From Bacteroidia bacterium (GTDB lineage: Bacteria > Bacteroidota > Bacteroidia > CAILMK01 > JBBDIG01): 64,000 nucleotides of DNA. A program made the translations under genes and the position numbers. The notes under the pieces are model-generated. The model searched no databases and was not told where the DNA came from. It worked only from the letters and a program-made list of their open reading frames with translations. The stretch covers positions 1 through 64,000 of the forward strand of contig JBBDIG010000048.1 of the NCBI GenBank assembly GCA_040880525.1, read 5' to 3'. Positions 1 through 8,860 of the stretch are shown here, in pieces. Each line of letters starts with the position of its first letter. The stretch's first letter is position 1.

Positions 1-126
1 TCTCTTTAACATGGAGCAAAAATAACATATTGCTACCTAAGCGCCTATACCTAATAAGATTATTTCTAATTTTCAAATTTTATGATGGGCGCTGAGCATT
101 ACGTTTTTATTTAACACAGATAAATT

Positions 127-160
127 AAAAAAGCCCGGAGGATGAGTCCGGGCTTTTTTT
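127..160 (-). terminator. Rho-independent terminator of the 1712-aa T9SS gene
   Basis: A perfect GC-rich hairpin (AAGCCCGGA / TCCGGGCTT around a short loop) is flanked by A and T runs. On the minus strand it ends in a T tract and lies just past the stop codon of the gene at 188-5326. The flanking A run would let it work in both directions. Bases 1-126 hold no recognisable gene. Confidence 0.85.
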
Positions 161-187
161 AATCAAAATATTAATTTGTCATTACTA

Positions 188-3100
188 TTAATTTCCAGCC
201 TTTACAAGTTGTCTGGTCACCGTTCTTCCGTCCAGCATTATCCGAACAATATAGACGCCTTCGTTTAGCTTGAGTTCATCGCTTTTCACATCGGTATGTA
301 CCTTTCCGGCAGAAAAGTTTCCGCTCAGCAAGGTGCTGATCTTGCGGCCTTGCAAGTCGAAGAGGCTGATCTCCAGGTGTGTTGTTTTCGCGAGTTCAAG
401 AGCAATGCGGGAGTGCGCACGAAATGGGTTCGGAGTAACAGACAGCGAAACGAGCGAGGCCGGCAATGATTCCTCTATTCCCACCCAATCAATATAGACC
501 GAATCGGTAAAGGTAGCCGAGCAGCCCTCCGCACCAGTAACCGTGAGGGAAATGATCCTCCAGCCGAGATCAATATCAAAACTGTGGGTGGGCGACATGT
601 CGCCAGAAATTTCGCCATTACCAAAATCCCAAAGGTAGGTAGCGGCTGTGGTGTTGTTGGGTACAAAGCTTACATCACGGCCTGAAACGCTTGTGGAAAA
701 TCCTGCATCCGGCAGAGGATGAATGGTAATTTGCTTTATTACCGAATCATCACATCCGGTACCGGTTACAAACAATTTCACATCATACGTACCTGCGGTA
801 GTAAAGGTAAATGAAGGATTCTCCTGGCTGGAGGTCTGTCCGCTGCCGAAATCCCACATATAGGAATTTCCATCTGTAGAAAGATTAGAAAATGCCACGC
901 TTTCCCCTTCGCACAAAGCACCCGTTGTGGTAAAATCTGCCGTTGGCGGATCAATGATATCCAATGTTTGTTCGGTAGAATCAAAGCAGCCAAAGCTATT
1001 GCTCACGATAAGTTTTACGATGTAGCTGCCGGTAGACGTGTAGGTATGGCTGTCGTTTATCTGTGTTCCGGTTTGCCCGTCCCCAAATCTCCACAGGCTT
1101 GAAATGACATTCGCGCTGGTATCTGAAAAGCTGACAGGGCGATTGACGCAATTGCCGCTGATCTCCATTCCGGCTTCAGGATTTGGTGAGATCGTAACGC
1201 TACGGGATGTGCTGTCTGTGCAATTGTCCGCATTGGTTTCGATTACCGTTATACTTCCTGATCCGGTGCCTGTCCATTCAACCATTATCGTTTCAGTGTT
1301 TTGCCCACTGATGATCTGACCGCCAGCAACTTGCCAGTCATAGCTGTGTCCCGTATTGGCCGCTGTACTGTATGTAATGCTATTGCCTTCACAGATTGCA
1401 GTATCGCCCTGGATTTGTGGAGTGGGTAGAGGTGAAATGGTTACTACCGCTGAATCAATATCGAAACAGCCTGTAGAAGATATGGTCTTCTTCAGGATAT
1501 AAGTGGTGGTTTGGGATGGAGAAACAATAGGCCCGGAAGCGGTAGATACAAATCCCGGAGGCTGGCTTGTCCAGCTAAAACCAAAGCCCGGTTGGAAACT
1601 AGAACCGATCTGCACAGAGGCGCCAGGACAGATGGTCCGGTCCGACCCGGCAACAGCCACAGGCCTGCTATTCACAGTAAGACTGATGGTATCGCTATTG
1701 TAACAGCCGGTAGTTGTGCGGGTAACTTCCAGTACCAAAGTAATATTTGACGTGGGAGCAACCGTGTATTCTGCTACAGAATCCAGAACAGTACCTGCCA
1801 GGTCTTTCCATTGGTATTCAAATCCACTTGCTGCGGGAGGTCCCAGCGTTGTCGAATCTCCGAGACAAATGCTGCTGTCAGCCCCTAATGCCACGGCAGG
1901 CTTTGGATTGATGAAGCGCCCGGTGAAGGTGCTGTCGTTCATGGTAATGCCATCCGTTTCTCCATTAGGCGAAGTGCTCTTCACACTGATCAACGGGGTT
2001 GTGTTACCGGCAAAATTGTAGTTGCCTATTACTGCTGTATCCGTGCTATCAGTAGGGAGGTTACCTGTCCAGTTATAAGGAGTTTGGTTGATGCCTGCCA
2101 CGCGCCAGTTGATTGTAGCGCTGGTTAAAGGATCCCCGCCAAAATTCTTGATAACAACTCTCACAGGCCAGTTTCCTTCGCATATTCCATTTCCAGGATC
2201 AAGAATGGCCGTGATGCCCGCATCGTCCGCAACCAATTCAAATTCATCGGCTCCGATATCAGGATTTGTAGTATTGCGCAGATTACCGTCAATATCCGTG
2301 GTAACACCTGCAATGGGCACTCCTGCTTCCTTTAATGCAGAATTGCGCACGTGCAGATCAGTCCCGGAAATAAAAAGAGGATCCACCGCCATTGAAGATG
2401 CGTTTTTGGAGGTTCCGTTTTTCAGTGTGAACAGGCTGTTGTAAATATTACCCCAAACAGCATACTGGCTTCCTTTAGCAAATATGTTATTGTGGTCACT
2501 CGGCCCTACTTGTGAGGCTGAACTTATATTAAATACATATCCGCCTTCCATTACAATATTATTGTTGGAAAGGGTAATGTCGCTGGAGGAACTGCTGGTA
2601 GTGGCAATGCCTGCGTTATTATTAGCCGTTCCTGAAAAGTAAATGCTGTTGAAAACCACCTTATGCTCGTTCACGCCATCCAACCGAATGCCTGTACCCG
2701 AATTTTTCACAATGAAATTATTGGCCGTTATACCGGGATTAGCTGAGGAAGCATCATTCATGGATATAAGGAGACCGAGTTCTGAATTGGCGTCATAAAA
2801 ATAATTGCCCATAACCCTGATCGCGCTGTCGCAATCCTGCAAGTGAAGATCGAAGTTGCCAGTACCCGGAACGCTCACATTTCTGAAAGTATTTCCCCGG
2901 ACAATTACTCCGTCATTGAATTGAATATGCACCGCGCTGCTATATGCACTGTCGAAAAAATTTCCTTCTATAATGGTTCCTGTTTCGTGATCTGTTGTTG
3001 TACCTGAATACAAAATATTGTGGGTGCCAAATCTTATCCGGTTATTTCGGAATACGTTTCCAGTATCCCGATCCAGATTTGACCAGATATTCACGCCATT

Positions 3101-5326
3101 CGCATTGGCGGTGGATACCCGCGTGGCGATCATTTGGCAATTTGAAAAGGTATTATTATGAGAACCATTGAGAATATGCACTACCTGCGCAAAAGTATTG
3201 CTGCCAGTCCGCTCGAAAGTAATACCCCTGAAAGTAGTATAATCGGCTCCCCTTAGCTGTACAGCCGCATTATTGTTTCCTGTGGCGGTGGTGGAAGGCA
3301 GCGTTACAATCACCAGGCTGCTGTCGCCACTCTGGCTTTCGAATGTTACCGGATTTGACGATCCCATCCCTGGCAGTTGCACCAGCGTGATCTGTTCATT
3401 GTAGGTACCATCCTCTACATTAAAAGTAATGGGGCCGCATATTCCGCGGGAAGTCATTGCTGTAATTGCTTCATTGAATCCCCTGTAATCCGCGCTGGTA
3501 GAACTGCCGATAGAATATGATCCGCTCATCCCGGCAAAGCGCGTACTGGTGAGAGTATCATTACTGGGTTTCTGATCAGCCGAATTATTAGGGTCGGTTG
3601 TCCATATTTTAAATGTATAAGGTGTATTTGCAGAAAAAGCATAGCTGCCAAGGAGAATGGAGGAAGAGGAATTTCCGGGAGCCACAGAACCGGTCCAGCT
3701 ATAGGAAGTTTGTGAGGTGCCATCCACGCTCCAGTCAATATCAAGACTCTTAACGGTATCAATACCATAATTTTGAAAGGTCACCCTGACATTTCTTGTT
3801 CCAGCACAAAAAGTGTGAGGACTGTCCAGATTGGAAATTCCTACATCGTTTGCAGCCGGAAAGAACTCATCAGCCCCAATATCAGGAGTGGAGGTATTGC
3901 GGATTTCCCCGTCAATATCATCCGGTACGCTGGTGTAGGGCCGGGCCTTCCCGTTCAGGTTAATGTTGGAGACATGCAAGTCTGTATTGCTAGTAAAACC
4001 GGGATCTCCATACACCGAGTTTGACCCTTTACTGGAAGCTGATTTCCAGGCGGACAGTGTATTATAATCGGTGCCACCCCAGTTTGCGAATTTTGATCCG
4101 CTGACGTAGGTGTTATTATAATCCACGGTATCAATGTCGCCTGTGTTTGTGCCCGGTACATTATAAATATAGCCTCCGCCTTTATTTACGAGACTGTTAT
4201 TTATCAGGTTAACGTAAGTATTGGAATAGGTGGCATAGTGGTAATAAGCACTGCCATTTGCCAGTGAATTGGTGATAAGAATATTGTTGTAATAGAATTT
4301 CACATAGTTCACTAAGTATACTGCGAGGCCTGTACAATCGCCAGTTCCCCCATCGGCCCATATCCAGTTGTTGGTGACCATAGTCGGAGCCGAGGCAGTA
4401 CTTGTGGTATTCGCAATGATCATGGCTCTTACCACCTGGCCGTTGGTTGCCATCATGTAAACTTTGTTTTTTGTAACCAACATAGAGGGCGAGCTTTCTA
4501 TCCGTAAGCCATAAGAAGTATAGTGCCCCATACTCGGCCCAAAATCACCCATATTAAAAGTATTACTGATGATGCGAAGGTTGCTCTGGGAGGTCAGATA
4601 GATGCCTGCAGAGCCACTGGTGTCAATCACATTATCCTTAATAGTATTATTTGTAGCTGACTGGGTCCCGTATATGCCATTATAGCCATAGATCATTTTG
4701 TTCTGCCTGATCTCAGTGTTGTCAGCATTTCCCGTGAAATGGAATATTGAACCTATACCATATTGGAAACCCAGGCTGGAATTGCTGGGCATCCTGCGGC
4801 CCTGCATCCAGCACCGGATAAATTTATTGTAGTCCGCATCACCTGTAAGCTGGATGACCGTAGAGTTTGCATTCGTGCCGGTTCTTTCAAAGCCGATTTG
4901 CTGAAAAGTGATATAATCAGCCCCATTGAGCATCAGCACATAATCATCCGAAGTGAAGGCGGAAGAAGCATGTCTCAGCACACAAGCTGTGCTGTCTCCT
5001 CCTGCTGACTTGAAGGTGATGGTATTGGTGGAAGAGGCTCCGGTTATCGCGGTAATTTCCACCTGAGTATTGTAAACCGAATCATAAACCGTGATGGTTA
5101 CAGCTCCGTTTACGCCCGGTCCCTGTGCTGTTCCGAGATCCGTCCGGCTGGCGGAAATTAAATCCCCAACGGCAGATGCCCAGTTCTGATAGTTCGTGCT
5201 GCTGGCAGATGCGGTGGGATTTATCGTATAATTTCCGCTAAGCTGCGCCTGGCTTGCAACCGGAAACATAAAAATGCCGCCCAAGGCCAAAAGAATGGTG
5301 GCGAAGAATAAGTCAGGTTTTTTCAT
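188..5326 (-). CDS. Secreted beta-helix/PKD protein with T9SS type A sorting domain
   Basis: A 1712-aa exported protein. It has a Sec signal peptide (about residues 1-27, ending ASQAQ). Two large homologous modules follow, starting near residues 29 and 602 with S-G-x-Y-[TS]-I. Each is rich in Asn-containing right-handed beta-helix rungs, passes through a D-I-G-A-D-E-F motif (about 486 and 1029), and ends in a CARDB-like beta domain. Ig-like segments with C-x-G-D/N-S motifs come next, then about three PKD domains (W-R-F-G-D-G near 1412, then W-D-F-G-S-G and W-D-F-G-N-G). The last ~80 residues are a type A T9SS sorting domain: V-T-P-N-P-F, then an F-D-L-Q-G-R motif and a G-V-Y-I-V-R strand. By family this should be secreted across the outer membrane and cleaved or anchored by the T9SS sortase; a role as adhesin or polysaccharide-binding protein is inference. 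It appears to be monocistronic, with a terminator directly downstream. Confidence 0.88.
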   Translation of the reverse strand: MKKPDLFFATILLALGGIFMFPVASQAQLSGNYTINPTASASSTNYQNWASAVGDLISASRTDLGTAQGPGVNGAVTITVYDSVYNTQVEITAITGASSTNTITFKSAGGDSTACVLRHASSAFTSDDYVLMLNGADYITFQQIGFERTGTNANSTVIQLTGDADYNKFIRCWMQGRRMPSNSSLGFQYGIGSIFHFTGNADNTEIRQNKMIYGYNGIYGTQSATNNTIKDNVIDTSGSAGIYLTSQSNLRIISNTFNMGDFGPSMGHYTSYGLRIESSPSMLVTKNKVYMMATNGQVVRAMIIANTTSTASAPTMVTNNWIWADGGTGDCTGLAVYLVNYVKFYYNNILITNSLANGSAYYHYATYSNTYVNLINNSLVNKGGGYIYNVPGTNTGDIDTVDYNNTYVSGSKFANWGGTDYNTLSAWKSASSKGSNSVYGDPGFTSNTDLHVSNINLNGKARPYTSVPDDIDGEIRNTSTPDIGADEFFPAANDVGISNLDSPHTFCAGTRNVRVTFQNYGIDTVKSLDIDWSVDGTSQTSYSWTGSVAPGNSSSSILLGSYAFSANTPYTFKIWTTDPNNSADQKPSNDTLTSTRFAGMSGSYSIGSSTSADYRGFNEAITAMTSRGICGPITFNVEDGTYNEQITLVQLPGMGSSNPVTFESQSGDSSLVIVTLPSTTATGNNNAAVQLRGADYTTFRGITFERTGSNTFAQVVHILNGSHNNTFSNCQMIATRVSTANANGVNIWSNLDRDTGNVFRNNRIRFGTHNILYSGTTTDHETGTIIEGNFFDSAYSSAVHIQFNDGVIVRGNTFRNVSVPGTGNFDLHLQDCDSAIRVMGNYFYDANSELGLLISMNDASSANPGITANNFIVKNSGTGIRLDGVNEHKVVFNSIYFSGTANNNAGIATTSSSSSDITLSNNNIVMEGGYVFNISSASQVGPSDHNNIFAKGSQYAVWGNIYNSLFTLKNGTSKNASSMAVDPLFISGTDLHVRNSALKEAGVPIAGVTTDIDGNLRNTTNPDIGADEFELVADDAGITAILDPGNGICEGNWPVRVVIKNFGGDPLTSATINWRVAGINQTPYNWTGNLPTDSTDTAVIGNYNFAGNTTPLISVKSTSPNGETDGITMNDSTFTGRFINPKPAVALGADSSICLGDSTTLGPPAASGFEYQWKDLAGTVLDSVAEYTVAPTSNITLVLEVTRTTTGCYNSDTISLTVNSRPVAVAGSDRTICPGASVQIGSSFQPGFGFSWTSQPPGFVSTASGPIVSPSQTTTYILKKTISSTGCFDIDSAVVTISPLPTPQIQGDTAICEGNSITYSTAANTGHSYDWQVAGGQIISGQNTETIMVEWTGTGSGSITVIETNADNCTDSTSRSVTISPNPEAGMEISGNCVNRPVSFSDTSANVISSLWRFGDGQTGTQINDSHTYTSTGSYIVKLIVSNSFGCFDSTEQTLDIIDPPTADFTTTGALCEGESVAFSNLSTDGNSYMWDFGSGQTSSQENPSFTFTTAGTYDVKLFVTGTGCDDSVIKQITIHPLPDAGFSTSVSGRDVSFVPNNTTAATYLWDFGNGEISGDMSPTHSFDIDLGWRIISLTVTGAEGCSATFTDSVYIDWVGIEESLPASLVSLSVTPNPFRAHSRIALELAKTTHLEISLFDLQGRKISTLLSGNFSAGKVHTDVKSDELKLNEGVYIVRIMLDGRTVTRQLVKAGN

Positions 5327-5575
5327 GAGTTTGATTTATTGGATTTGAAGGGTACAAGTTATGGATTTTAGTCTTGAAAAGATGTTTACAACCTAAGAGG
5401 GAAAAACAGCATTGTTAGCTGGAAAAGGCTTTTTCTCCCGGCTTTTGTCAAAGGTGACTTCGATGCACGAGATACTTGTCTCTCTCTGCATATTGGGTAA
5501 TTGCCAAAAACCAAATTATCAAAAACAAGAAATTGATTCGTACAATTACCATTGCGATTAAAAGTATCCGGATGG

Positions 5576-5606
5576 TTTGAAATAAATCCTAATCCTTTTA
5601 TCTTTG
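5576..5606 (+). promoter_or_regulatory. Bacteroidota-type promoter of rpmE2
   Basis: TTTG at 5576-5579, a 19-bp spacer, and TATCTTTG at 5599-5606 match the Bacteroidota consensus (-33 TTTG/TTG, -7 TAnnTTTG) with ideal spacing. The ATG of rpmE2 is 29 bp downstream. I see no gene in the rest of the 5327-5635 gap. Confidence 0.75.
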
Positions 5607-5635
5607 CACTCCCAAATTTTTAAAGGTAGCGAATC

Positions 5636-5881
5636 ATGAGAAAAGGTATTCATCCGGAAAATTACCGCCAGGTTGTATTTAAAGACATGAGTAATGGTGA
5701 GGCTTTCCTTACTTACTCCTGTGTTGACACAAGGGGAGAAACCATTGAGTGGGAAGGCCAGGAATTGCCACTTTACAAGCTGGAGATCAGCAATACATCC
5801 CACCCCTTCTTTACCGGAAAGAAAATCTTCGTTGATACTGCCGGACGGGTGGAAAAATTCAAAAACAAATACAGGAAATAA
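5636..5881 (+). CDS. rpmE2: 50S ribosomal protein L31 type B
   Basis: An 81-aa protein starting [13 protein letters not shown] and ending in V-E-K-F-K-N-K-Y, typical of the long type B L31 family. The H-P-F-[FY]-T-G-K signature is at about residues 57-63. The CxxC zinc ligands of type A L31 are absent, so this is the zinc-independent form. It is a component of the large ribosomal subunit. The gene stands alone between its own consensus promoter and a strong terminator. In many bacteria type B L31 is induced on zinc limitation, but no Zur-box-like palindrome was recognised here, so it may be the organism's only L31. Confidence 0.95.
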   Translation: MRKGIHPENYRQVVFKDMSNGEAFLTYSCVDTRGETIEWEGQELPLYKLEISNTSHPFFTGKKIFVDTAGRVEKFKNKYRK

Positions 5882-5905
5882 ATTCAGTCTCCTAAGTTCT
5901 TATCA

Positions 5906-5942
5906 TAAAGCTTCTCTTGGTTAATCGGGAGAAGCTTTTTAC
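5906..5942 (+). terminator. Rho-independent terminator of rpmE2
   Basis: AAGCTTCTC / GAGAAGCTT perfect 9-bp stem with a 12-base loop and a trailing T tract, 25 bp past the rpmE2 stop. It also separates rpmE2 from the GlmU-like gene. Confidence 0.85.
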
Positions 5943-5952
5943 TTTTTAAGCC

Positions 5953-7143
5953 ATGAGCAACTACATCTTAGCCGACTGGGGACGCTGGAGCGAATTCCTC
6001 CCATTTACCTACACCCGCCCTGTGGGCGCCATCAGAACGGGCATCCTCACAATCCAGGAAAAATGGAAACATTACCTTGGCGAACTTCCCTCTTTTCTGA
6101 CTGAAGAATATCTCTCAAGAAAATTCACAGCACAGTGGAAGGAGATCAATGTGCTGATAAACACTTCAATACTCCCGGATGCCGCAATTGCTGCGGAACT
6201 GAAAAAGCTAAAACCTGGCAGCCTGCTCAAGAACGAAGACCAGGTGATTGCATTCTGCGGGTCACAAGCTCAGTGGCGGCAGTGGCAAGAGAATGAGCAT
6301 TCTGCTGAAATTCAGACATTATCGTATACACAACCTCTCTCCTGCCTCCAGGGAATCTGGAGCATATTTTCGCTGAACAGCAAAGAGATAGAAAAGGATT
6401 TCCGCATTATTACCAAAAACAGGAAGAGCGCAGGAACAGGCAGCGATGTCCATATTATCAATCCTGAAAACATATTTATTGAGGAAGGAGCGCAACTCAC
6501 TTACTGTTGCATTGATGCCTCTCAGGGCCCTGTATATATTGGCAGGGAAGCAACAGTGACGGCAGGGTCGCTGGTGCAAGGGCCATTTTCCCTGGGTGAA
6601 CATTCAACGCTGAAAATGGGCGCCAAAATTTATCCCGGCACCACCATAGGACCACATTGCAAAGTAGGCGGGGAGGTGAACAACAGCGTCTTTTTCGGAT
6701 TCGCAAATAAAGCGCATGACGGGTTTATAGGTAACTCAGTGATTGGTGAATGGTGCAACATCGGGGCTGACAGCAACAACAGCAACCTGAAAAACACCTA
6801 TGAACCGGTCAAGATTTGGAACTACAACACCCAAAGTTTCCAGGACACCGGGCTTACTTTCTGCGGCCTCTTCCTGGGAGATCACACAAAGTGCGGCATT
6901 AATACGATGTTTAATACTGGAACAGTGGCGGGCGTCAGCAGCAACATTTTCGGGGGCGGCTTCCCGCGAACTTTTATTCCGTCCTTTAGCTGGGGAGGGC
7001 CTGCGGGTTTCTCCACATTCAAATTTGATAAAGCAATGCAGGTAGCCCGAACGGTAATGGCACGCAGAAAACTGAATCTGTCAGACGAGGATGTGAAAAT
7101 ATTGAAACACATTTTTGAGAACTCTGCTGAGAACAGGACGTGA
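5953..7143 (+). CDS. GlmU-family sugar nucleotidyltransferase/acetyltransferase-like protein
   Basis: A 396-aa protein of the Bacteroidota-type alternative GlmU family. The N-terminal ~170 residues are a divergent nucleotidyltransferase-like domain beginning SNYILADWGRWSEFLPFTYTRP. It lacks the usual LAAGxGTRM pyrophosphorylase loop. From about residue 175 onward are left-handed beta-helix hexapeptide repeats ([IV]-G-x-x-[AST]-x-V, with segments such as I-Y-P-G-T-T-I-G-P-H-C-K-V-G-G-E-V). A conserved block follows, with F-C-G-L-F-L-G-D-H-T-K-C-G-I-N and G-F-P-R-x-F-I-P-S-F-S-W-G-G. By family it is predicted to act in UDP-GlcNAc or related sugar-nucleotide synthesis in the cytoplasm. It precedes tpiA by 40 bp and may be co-transcribed. 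The substrate cannot be told from sequence. Confidence 0.82.
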   Translation: MSNYILADWGRWSEFLPFTYTRPVGAIRTGILTIQEKWKHYLGELPSFLTEEYLSRKFTAQWKEINVLINTSILPDAAIAAELKKLKPGSLLKNEDQVIAFCGSQAQWRQWQENEHSAEIQTLSYTQPLSCLQGIWSIFSLNSKEIEKDFRIITKNRKSAGTGSDVHIINPENIFIEEGAQLTYCCIDASQGPVYIGREATVTAGSLVQGPFSLGEHSTLKMGAKIYPGTTIGPHCKVGGEVNNSVFFGFANKAHDGFIGNSVIGEWCNIGADSNNSNLKNTYEPVKIWNYNTQSFQDTGLTFCGLFLGDHTKCGINTMFNTGTVAGVSSNIFGGGFPRTFIPSFSWGGPAGFSTFKFDKAMQVARTVMARRKLNLSDEDVKILKHIFENSAENRT

Positions 7144-7183
7144 GGTATGCGTTTTATCCTTTTTATTACTTAAAAAAACTACA

Positions 7184-7942
7184 ATGCGACCCACCATTAT
7201 AGCAGGCAACTGGAAAATGCACAAAACACTCGGTGAAGGAATGGAACTGGCAAAGGCCATAATTCACCAATTAAAAGAAGATGACCTTGAGGATAAACAG
7301 GTGATTTTTTGCCCACCCTTTATTCATATTACAAGCATAGCATCTCTTGCAGAAGGCCAGGCAGCAATTGCCTGCGGAGCGCAAAATTGTTCCAGCCAGG
7401 ATGAGGGTGCGCTCACAGGCGAAGTATCTGCCGCTATGATAAAATCTGCAGGAGCAGAATACGTCATCATCGGCCACAGTGAAAGGCGAGCAATATTTGG
7501 CGAAACAAATCAGCAGTTAGCAGACAAAATGACCCTCGCCATCAAGAATGGTTTAAAACCGATCTTCTGTTGTGGTGAAACGCTGGAACAACGAAATATT
7601 GACAAACAATATGAGGTGGTGAGTCGCCAGATACGGGAGTCGTTATTCCATCTCACAGCCAATGAAATGCAACAGGTGATTATTGCTTATGAACCTGTTT
7701 GGGCGATTGGTACCGGCCAGACGGCATCGCCTGCGGAGGCGCAGGATATGCACCAATTTATCAGGCATTTCCTGAGAGCTAAATATGAGGACGATATTGC
7801 CGGAAATATCTGCATACTTTATGGCGGCAGCCTGAAACCGGACAATGCCGCTTCGCTCCTGGCCAAGCCGGATATTGACGGAGGCCTTATTGGAGGTGCC
7901 TCGCTGAAAGTGGATGATTTTCTCAGTATAATTAAATCCTGA
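7184..7942 (+). CDS. tpiA: Triosephosphate isomerase
   Basis: A 252-aa cytoplasmic TIM-barrel enzyme that interconverts dihydroxyacetone phosphate and glyceraldehyde 3-phosphate in glycolysis and gluconeogenesis. Visible motifs are the substrate lysine in AGNWKMHKT (residues 6-14), the catalytic histidine in IIGHSERR (about 95-102), the catalytic glutamate and flexible loop in [14 protein letters not shown] (about 165-178), and the phosphate-binding [10 protein letters not shown] and GLIGGASL near the C-terminus. The frame is open 69 bp further upstream into the GlmU-like gene. The start at [12 protein letters not shown] was chosen because it matches the family N-terminus and removes an unlikely overlap. 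Length is normal. Confidence 0.97.
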   Translation: MRPTIIAGNWKMHKTLGEGMELAKAIIHQLKEDDLEDKQVIFCPPFIHITSIASLAEGQAAIACGAQNCSSQDEGALTGEVSAAMIKSAGAEYVIIGHSERRAIFGETNQQLADKMTLAIKNGLKPIFCCGETLEQRNIDKQYEVVSRQIRESLFHLTANEMQQVIIAYEPVWAIGTGQTASPAEAQDMHQFIRHFLRAKYEDDIAGNICILYGGSLKPDNAASLLAKPDIDGGLIGGASLKVDDFLSIIKS

Positions 7943-8023
7943 AATTCTTTACAGCCGCAATGATTTCCACATGTTCTTCCTGGCTTCAGCATCTTTGCCT
8001 GAAATCCTGATCACTACTTTGTT

Positions 8024-8848
8024 TTGCCAGCAACCTATCTCCTTTTTTCGATTCCCTCTTCTCCCCGTTTGCACGAAATTCTTTCAGCACTGCTGACTGA
8101 AACCGGCTTCGAAGGGTTTGAAGAGGAAGAAAACATACTGAAAGCATACATAAATGAGAATGACCTTGATATAGCGGCCGTTAAGGGTATCATGGATCAG
8201 TTTCATATTGCCGGATGGAGCTACAAACCTGTTACTGACAGGAACTGGAACGAAGAATGGGAACAAAGTTTTCAGCCCGTGGTCATCACTCCCGAAGTAC
8301 GCATCCGGGCTCCCTTTCATCCGGCTGATCCCCGCTACAGGCATGACCTGGTGATCAATCCGAAAATGGCATTCGGAACCGGCCATCACGCCACTACCAG
8401 CATGATGATGGAGTTAATGATGCAACAAAACCTACACAACAAAAGCGTAATTGACTACGGAACCGGAACCGGGATCCTGGCTATCCTGGCGGAGAAAGAA
8501 GGTGCGCAAAAAATATTAGCCTTTGATAATGATCCGGTTTGCGTTGAAAATTCTGTAGAGAACCTTGCACTGAACGATTGCCACCGGGTATCCGTAAAGT
8601 TGGGGGAGATCAATAATTTTGAAGATATCAGAGCAGATGTGGTTCTGGCGAATATTACGCGCAACACCATAATAGGAACCATGAATCAAATCGGCTCTTT
8701 TGTGCCGGAAAGTGGTCTTTTTATTGCGAGCGGCTTCATTCTTCAGGATCTTTCATCCGTGAGTTTGGCCGCCCTGAAATCGAAATTCCACCTGCTTGCG
8801 CAATTAGCGCGAGAACAATGGGCAGCCGCAGTTTTCATAAAATATTGA
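8024..8848 (+). CDS. prmA: Ribosomal protein L11 methyltransferase
   Basis: A ~274-aa SAM-dependent methyltransferase that trimethylates ribosomal protein L11. The C-terminal Rossmann domain has the SAM loop VIDYGTGTGILAI (about residues 146-158), the acidic residue in I-L-A-F-D-N-D, and the catalytic-type D-V-V-L-A-N-I-T. Before these comes the typical F-G-T-G-H-H-A-T-T motif. The N-terminal L11-recognition domain is present (LLFSIPSSPRLHEILSALL). No ATG is available: an in-frame TGA lies at 8000-8002, and the first plausible start is TTG at 8024, which also fits the family N-terminus. It lies 81 bp past tpiA and 12 bp before the next gene. Confidence 0.92.
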   Translation: MPATYLLFSIPSSPRLHEILSALLTETGFEGFEEEENILKAYINENDLDIAAVKGIMDQFHIAGWSYKPVTDRNWNEEWEQSFQPVVITPEVRIRAPFHPADPRYRHDLVINPKMAFGTGHHATTSMMMELMMQQNLHNKSVIDYGTGTGILAILAEKEGAQKILAFDNDPVCVENSVENLALNDCHRVSVKLGEINNFEDIRADVVLANITRNTIIGTMNQIGSFVPESGLFIASGFILQDLSSVSLAALKSKFHLLAQLAREQWAAAVFIKY

Positions 8849-8860
8849 TATTTACCATAA

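Noticed and set aside
7115-7183. N-terminal extension of TpiA
   Set aside because: Open in frame but overlaps the GlmU-like gene and is not part of the TIM fold; start at 7184 matches the family.
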